64,000 nucleotides of DNA, from the NCBI RefSeq assembly GCF_003711515.1, contig NW_021167080.1, forward strand, positions 1,695,394 to 1,759,393, given 5' to 3'. The notes beneath the pieces were generated by a model. That model did no database searches, was not told the DNA's origin, and saw only the letters and a program-made list of their open reading frames with translations. A program made the translations under genes and the position numbers. Shown here in pieces: positions 59,382 through 64,000 of the stretch; the first letter of the stretch is position 1, and each line of letters starts with the position of its first letter. The stretch comes from Sodiomyces alkalinus F11. Its lineage: Eukaryota > Ascomycota > Sordariomycetes > Glomerellales > Plectosphaerellaceae.

Positions 59382-62300
59382 GGTGAAAAGACGCTGCCAG
59401 CTGTCTACCAGCCGTGCAGTCTGCGCGGCTTATTCGTAGGCATTTGCGACACAAGAAAATGAACTACGTGAGATAGCTATTTGCAATGATGGCTCTGTGG
59501 AGCAACAGAAAAAGCGAAAGAAGCAAAGTGTTTCGAGTTCCTGACGGAGGAAGGACCGCGAGGAAATCGGCTATGTGGTGGAGTGGACGAAGGAGATGGA
59601 GAGCGTAGCTCAAGGCCATCTAGTGTAGAGCTTGCTACAACCTAAAACCGAGACCAGAAAATATCTGCACGAGGTGACAAGATCGAGTTTGAAGAGAAGT
59701 CGCGGCGAACAATGTAAATATCGTTTCTTGTTCCACTTCGTTTCGGCTTGTCCTCTTAAGGGTTGAGAAGTTGCGATGATCCAGGTGCAAGTCGTGGTTG
59801 ACGCGCTTTTGCGGAGGGAGGGGGGAGGGGAGCGGGAGGCGCAAGCGCGCGTCTTGGCCTTGGCCTGTATGTAGGCTGCCAGGAAGAAGAGGGGGAAGTG
59901 GACGAAGGGCTGCCTAGCTATGTATGTACGTTGTGGGTAGGCGAGCGAAGTATTCAGAACAGGGGAGCGGCCGCGGGCGTGGGGGAGGGGCGTTTCGTTT
60001 GGTCTCGGCAAGGACGGACGAGCCGTGTTTGCTCTGTGTGTCGTTCCAGACGGGAGTGTCCTGACCCTGTGATTCCCACGAGAGGGATGGTTCTGCTTTG
60101 TTATCAGTAGAATTGGGCGTGAAACTCGGGGAGGGTCATGACACGATATATGGTCAGGATGGTGCGCACTAAGTACCGTGCTTCGTAGGCTCTTCGACTA
60201 TTTGCAGGGCAGCCGCTGGAACTACTCGATAGTGCAGCGGTCCCCTGCAGCATCGAAAGAATCCGCAGTCCCACAATCCCACAGCCCCGTAGCCCAGCCC
60301 AGGTGGTCGAGCAAACGTCCGCTTGAGAAGGACGGAAGACCCGCTGTCAGAATACCCTCCGGCAATCGTTGGTGTCGGGTCTCAGATCGAGACGCGCGGG
60401 AATCAGTGGTGGTCGTTAGTTAGGTATTGTTTCCCCTGGGGCATCCGGGGTGTGGTAATTTTTTTTTTTTTTTTTGGCCCTGGTCCGTGTGGATTCGTCC
60501 GGTCAATCGTAATCGGCACTGCCAAGGAGAACGCTGGGGAAGAGAGCACACTCAGTGAGCTCACAAGAAGGCTTTTCTGCTCGATGCGCCCTCCGTATGT
60601 GTAGGCTGCGATATGGGTGGGCTCCAATCTCGGCCGGTATCAGTTGACAGGCTTGACGGCGTAGTTGGACGAACAGCCGGCATGGCCAAGGACTAAGACG
60701 ATACGCAGGTGTATGTGGGCCGGGCGGTGTCGCCTTCAGGCGACAAGCATGAATAAATTTGCTGGACAAACAGGTGTTGCGTTGTTCCTGGCGGCGGCTC
60801 CCTCAACCTCGTCTGCTATGTTTGCGTTGGAGTTTGACCCGACACATGTGGTCACCCCTGTCTTACGAGTCGAAGAAGGGATGGGCTCAATAGGACCGTG
60901 AAGAAAAGACGCCTCTCTGGAGAAAAAGAGGGAGAGAAACGAGTCGTTCGGAAAGCAGACCTTTGGACCTCTAAGAATATCAACGGTTGTTACTGTTTGA
61001 GTGGAATTTTCTGCTTGCTGAACCAGGGCTTCACGCTGTTGATTTGGGCCCCGGCTGAAGAAGGTCAATCATGGGGGTGTTGATGGACTGTTTCCTGTTC
61101 CAAGATCTTTGATGATGCTGAGCTGACCCAAGGAAACCATCAGGTAACTCACAGGCAAGTTGTTGTCTGTGCGGTTCAACTCCGTACGTAAGTAACTCCA
61201 GTATCCGTACTGGGGGGATAAGGCATTTTGGCGTTTTATTTGAAGAACAATACTCCGTCCATGTCGCCTAAGGTACCTTACCTTGTGTTGTTATATCTAA
61301 GGTACCTTAGGTACCTAGAATCCGAGCGTCACGGGTGCCCAAGACAAGGCAGGTAGGTATGACTCGAGAGTAAGACATTCGATATACCTAAGGTAGTCGG
61401 GACGAAGGAAGGAGGGATGGAAGAAGTAAGGGAAGACGTACATAAGACCGAGAGGTACCTCGTCTGTGGCAGGTGTGCGCTCTGTAAACCCATGTACCTG
61501 ATCCACTGGGAGTACCCTGTCGGACCCCAAGTGGCAGGAGCAACCTGTAGGTTCCTTGTCCATCAGGTAACCATAACCGCGGGGAGGCAACCACCCCTTC
61601 AGCTTTCTCCCCATATTAACACTGGTATTGTTTGTCGCTCTACTCCTTTTTGTCTCTCGCACTCTCCGGCTTCCTGTTCTTGACGCCCTGCCCAGTCATC
61701 AGGTGGGCAGATAAGATGGCACTTGTCCAAGGCAGGACGAGCCAAGAAGGCAACTCTCGGTGAGTAGGTCGTCCGTGGTTGGCTCCCTCTTCTGGAGGTA
61801 TTCCCCCCCCTCTTCCCGTTGCACAATATACTCCGCATGATGGGGGCGCGTGGTGATTCCGATATCCATCGCATTGCAGACGCGTCCCGTCTTCTTCTCC
61901 TAATAGCATCGTCACCGTCCAGTCAGGTTCATCACAATTCTGTCTCTCGCAACTCGGTATCTGGGCGGTCATCTCGTGCAAACGATTCGTCTGGGCGCTT
62001 GATTATCTCCACTGACAAGAAAAAGGCACAGGCCAGGTAAAAACCGCCGATGTTCAACGTGAGAGAACAACTAACGGGGACGGAAATAAAAAGTCTCTAT
62101 GGCATAGTGTGCCAGTGCAGTCGACTGTTGTGAGACGATCCTGCTGCGACCGAGCCAGAAGGAGTGCGTACGTCCTCCACAGATTGCCCCCCCACGAAGC
62201 ATCTCAGGGAGCCAATCCGGCCGTGCGTGGTTTGATGGATGGAGACCTGGCCTGCTAGTATCAGACCATCCATTTATTGTTCGCGCATGCGCAGCTCAAA

Positions 62301-64000
62301 AAGGTGATCTGTCTTCTCGCATATCCTGTCCATGCAGCTCCTCTCAAGACTGAAGGTGGGAGGGGAAATAGAAAATCAAACCAAGAGGATCCACTTGGGG
62401 TTTTCGGAGGGGGTTGTTTTTCCTTTGGCAACTCTGTGCCATGTCGTTTCCCAATGAACTGAGAAGATGGGGCCGGGTAAGAGGAGAATCGATGTTTGTA
62501 CAGTCATCCTTTCTGCTGCTGCCCGAACAACGCCGACTGCCTTGCAGGTCAGGACGGCAACAGGCTGTTGTCCCCTTTCACGATCCACTCGGTTTCTTCT
62601 TCGGCCATCTCGGGACTGGTTGTTGCCGAGTTGCGCACCAGCCTTTCCGAATATCTCGTTGCCATCAGAGACGGAGCCGAAAGCACCAGAAGATCAACCA
62701 TCCAAGGAAAGCTGACGATGGAATAAGGTATCAAGGGTAACTTTTAGTGCCTGTGTAACATCGCTGGCCAGAAGTCGTCTCGACTGCCTCATTGGCCAGC
62801 CCTCATCTGTTTCATTGGGAGACAAGACCGTGGGCAGCTCCTAGCGGCCTGGCCGAGGAAAATCACTGGATTCTCCTCGCCAATCACCACGCCCAGAAAA
62901 CCCTTTGCGCAGCACAGGGCACGGGTTCATCACAAAGTGACGTGACGAGACTTCGAGAATCGATCCATAGAAAGCGGGCACGAAGTGCAGTACGGAGTGA
63001 GTGGTCGGGAGATGGGCCGCGAAAAACGGACCCGGCCTGCCGGCCAAACCTTCCAGGGCTCTGTCGTCATTGTCGTCGAGACTAGACTGTGTCATTTCTC
63101 GGTGCCGCCTTATCATGACCCGTTTCTCGTGAGGGCGGACGGTATGGCTGCGGTGAACCTCCTGCATATTCAGGAACGAAAGACGGTCGATTTCACCACT
63201 CCTCGAGTCCTCCTCCCCCTTCTCAACTTACCTGTCCGTCCGGCGTTGCTTTATATATATGTATACCTTCGCCTGTTTCAGGACCCAAGGATCCAAGGCA
63301 TTTCCAGATAGATCTTTTCCTGCATAATGCGTTGGCAGCATCCCACCAGGACCCACCTCGGCGCAGTTCAGTGCCTCTGAATGGTTCGAGGTAAAGAAAG
63401 ACGGTTTCGAGATCTTAGAAGCTGGCTTCACTATTATGTGTTGGCATGCACTTCCTTTTCGCCGTGTCCCTGGTTTCGAAGTTTCCCAAAGAGGCTGGGT
63501 ATTGGCGTCATTCGAGGAATGCCGGTGTTGGTTTGCATCACTCGAGGTCCTCGGCCTTGGATGGGACTCCTTCACCTCCAATGTAGCCAGACCTGATGGG
63601 GGCATATTGCCGTATTTCAGTAGCTACTCGGCATTTAGGAGCTGGACGCGTCTGTAGTACTACTGCTGCGCTGCTGCAACTTCCTAATCGAGTCGAAAAA
63701 CCCTGGGCTCTTTCGGTGTTCCCAGCGGACATGGAAAAGTCGGTGAGCAGGGGAGCAAGTTTCGCCTACGATACTAGGCAGCCTTCTAAGAAAGAAGATG
63801 AGCCAGCCAATAGCGCCCCTCGAGCGAATGCAACCTCGTTAGCTTACAGCCAGGCCTGAGAAATGCCCTTTAGTGAGGAGCTATGGCATCAAAGGCAAGA
63901 ATGTTCAGGGTTGGCAGACAAGCCAATGTCCGACGAGAAGAAAACGTCTACTGCGCTCCATTCTATGGTACAGTCTTGTTTACAATGGACTCCGGACCCG
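59382..64000. other. 4.6-kb gene-poor stretch at the right end
   Basis: No convincing gene in either strand. It contains a T17 run at 60459-60475, a dense AAGGTACCTTAGGTACC cluster at 61268-61320, and TACGGAGTG at 62990. Open frames are short and without family resemblance. A gene beginning beyond 64000 could have its promoter or leader here. Confidence 0.5.
61268..61318. repeat. Cluster of palindromic CTAAGGTACCTTAG motifs
   Basis: Three overlapping copies of AAGGTACCTTA within 50 nt, each a perfect or near-perfect palindrome. It is the clearest example of the dispersed intergenic motif family in this window. Confidence 0.7.

Overview
The window is nuclear DNA from a filamentous ascomycete (Pezizomycotina, most likely Sordariomycetes). 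The evidence is short spliceosomal introns (about 60-150 nt) with GT...AG ends and CTAAC/CTGAC-like branch sites, CT-rich leaders, a high-GC coding fraction, and orthologues of typical fungal genes (Ycf1-type transporter, Cbf1 bHLH factor, YDR124W/AFUB_07903-like protein, NRDE-2). The assignment below class level is inference.

Layout, left to right: PP2A scaffold subunit A (+, 612-3418, carrying a false assembly duplication around a 10-N gap); EFM4-type lysine methyltransferase (-, 4037-5063); large Q/H-rich conserved protein of unknown function (-, 6049-9528); Ycf1-like vacuolar ABCC transporter (+, 10935-16432); a 7.4-kb gene-poor stretch with simple repeats; YDR124W/AFUB_07903-like protein (+, 23863-25985); a 4.7-kb gene-poor stretch; Cbf1-like bHLH factor (-, 30676-31901) divergent from the GID E3-ligase subunit Fyv10/Gid9 (+, 34497-36046); Caf1/Pop2 deadenylase (-, 36953-38641) divergent from complex I subunit NDUFB3/B12 (+, 39519-39975); coiled-coil protein of unknown function (-, 40725-42335); eIF6 (-, 43932-45021); NRDE-2 (-, 45805-49301) divergent from a CLC chloride channel/antiporter (+, 51251-54343); GABA transaminase (+, 55675-57316); a 320-N gap; a small AT-hook protein (-, 58369-59381); and 4.6 kb without a recognisable gene.

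The window is mostly housekeeping: mRNA decay and RNA biology (Caf1, NRDE-2), ribosome and translation factors (eIF6, EFM4), signalling (PP2A), proteolysis (GID), ion and metal transport (CLC, Ycf1), sulfur regulation (Cbf1) and mitochondrial metabolism (NDUFB3, GABA-T). I see no biosynthetic cluster, no phage-like or defence system and no full transposon. All exon coordinates were worked out by hand from splice sites, reading phase and family similarity. Every multi-exon model given here closes in frame.

The less ordinary signals are in the non-coding DNA. They are a 243-bp MITE-like inverted-repeat element (49725-49967), a dispersed family of GGTACCTTA/TACGGAGTA motifs confined to the intergenic regions I read and touching the ends of that element, a 200-bp CCCTCT tract, and CACGTG boxes next to cbf1 and ycf1. 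I did not find a convincing new biological system. The conserved proteins of unknown function (6049-9528, 23863-25985, 40725-42335, 58369-59381) are the best places to look.
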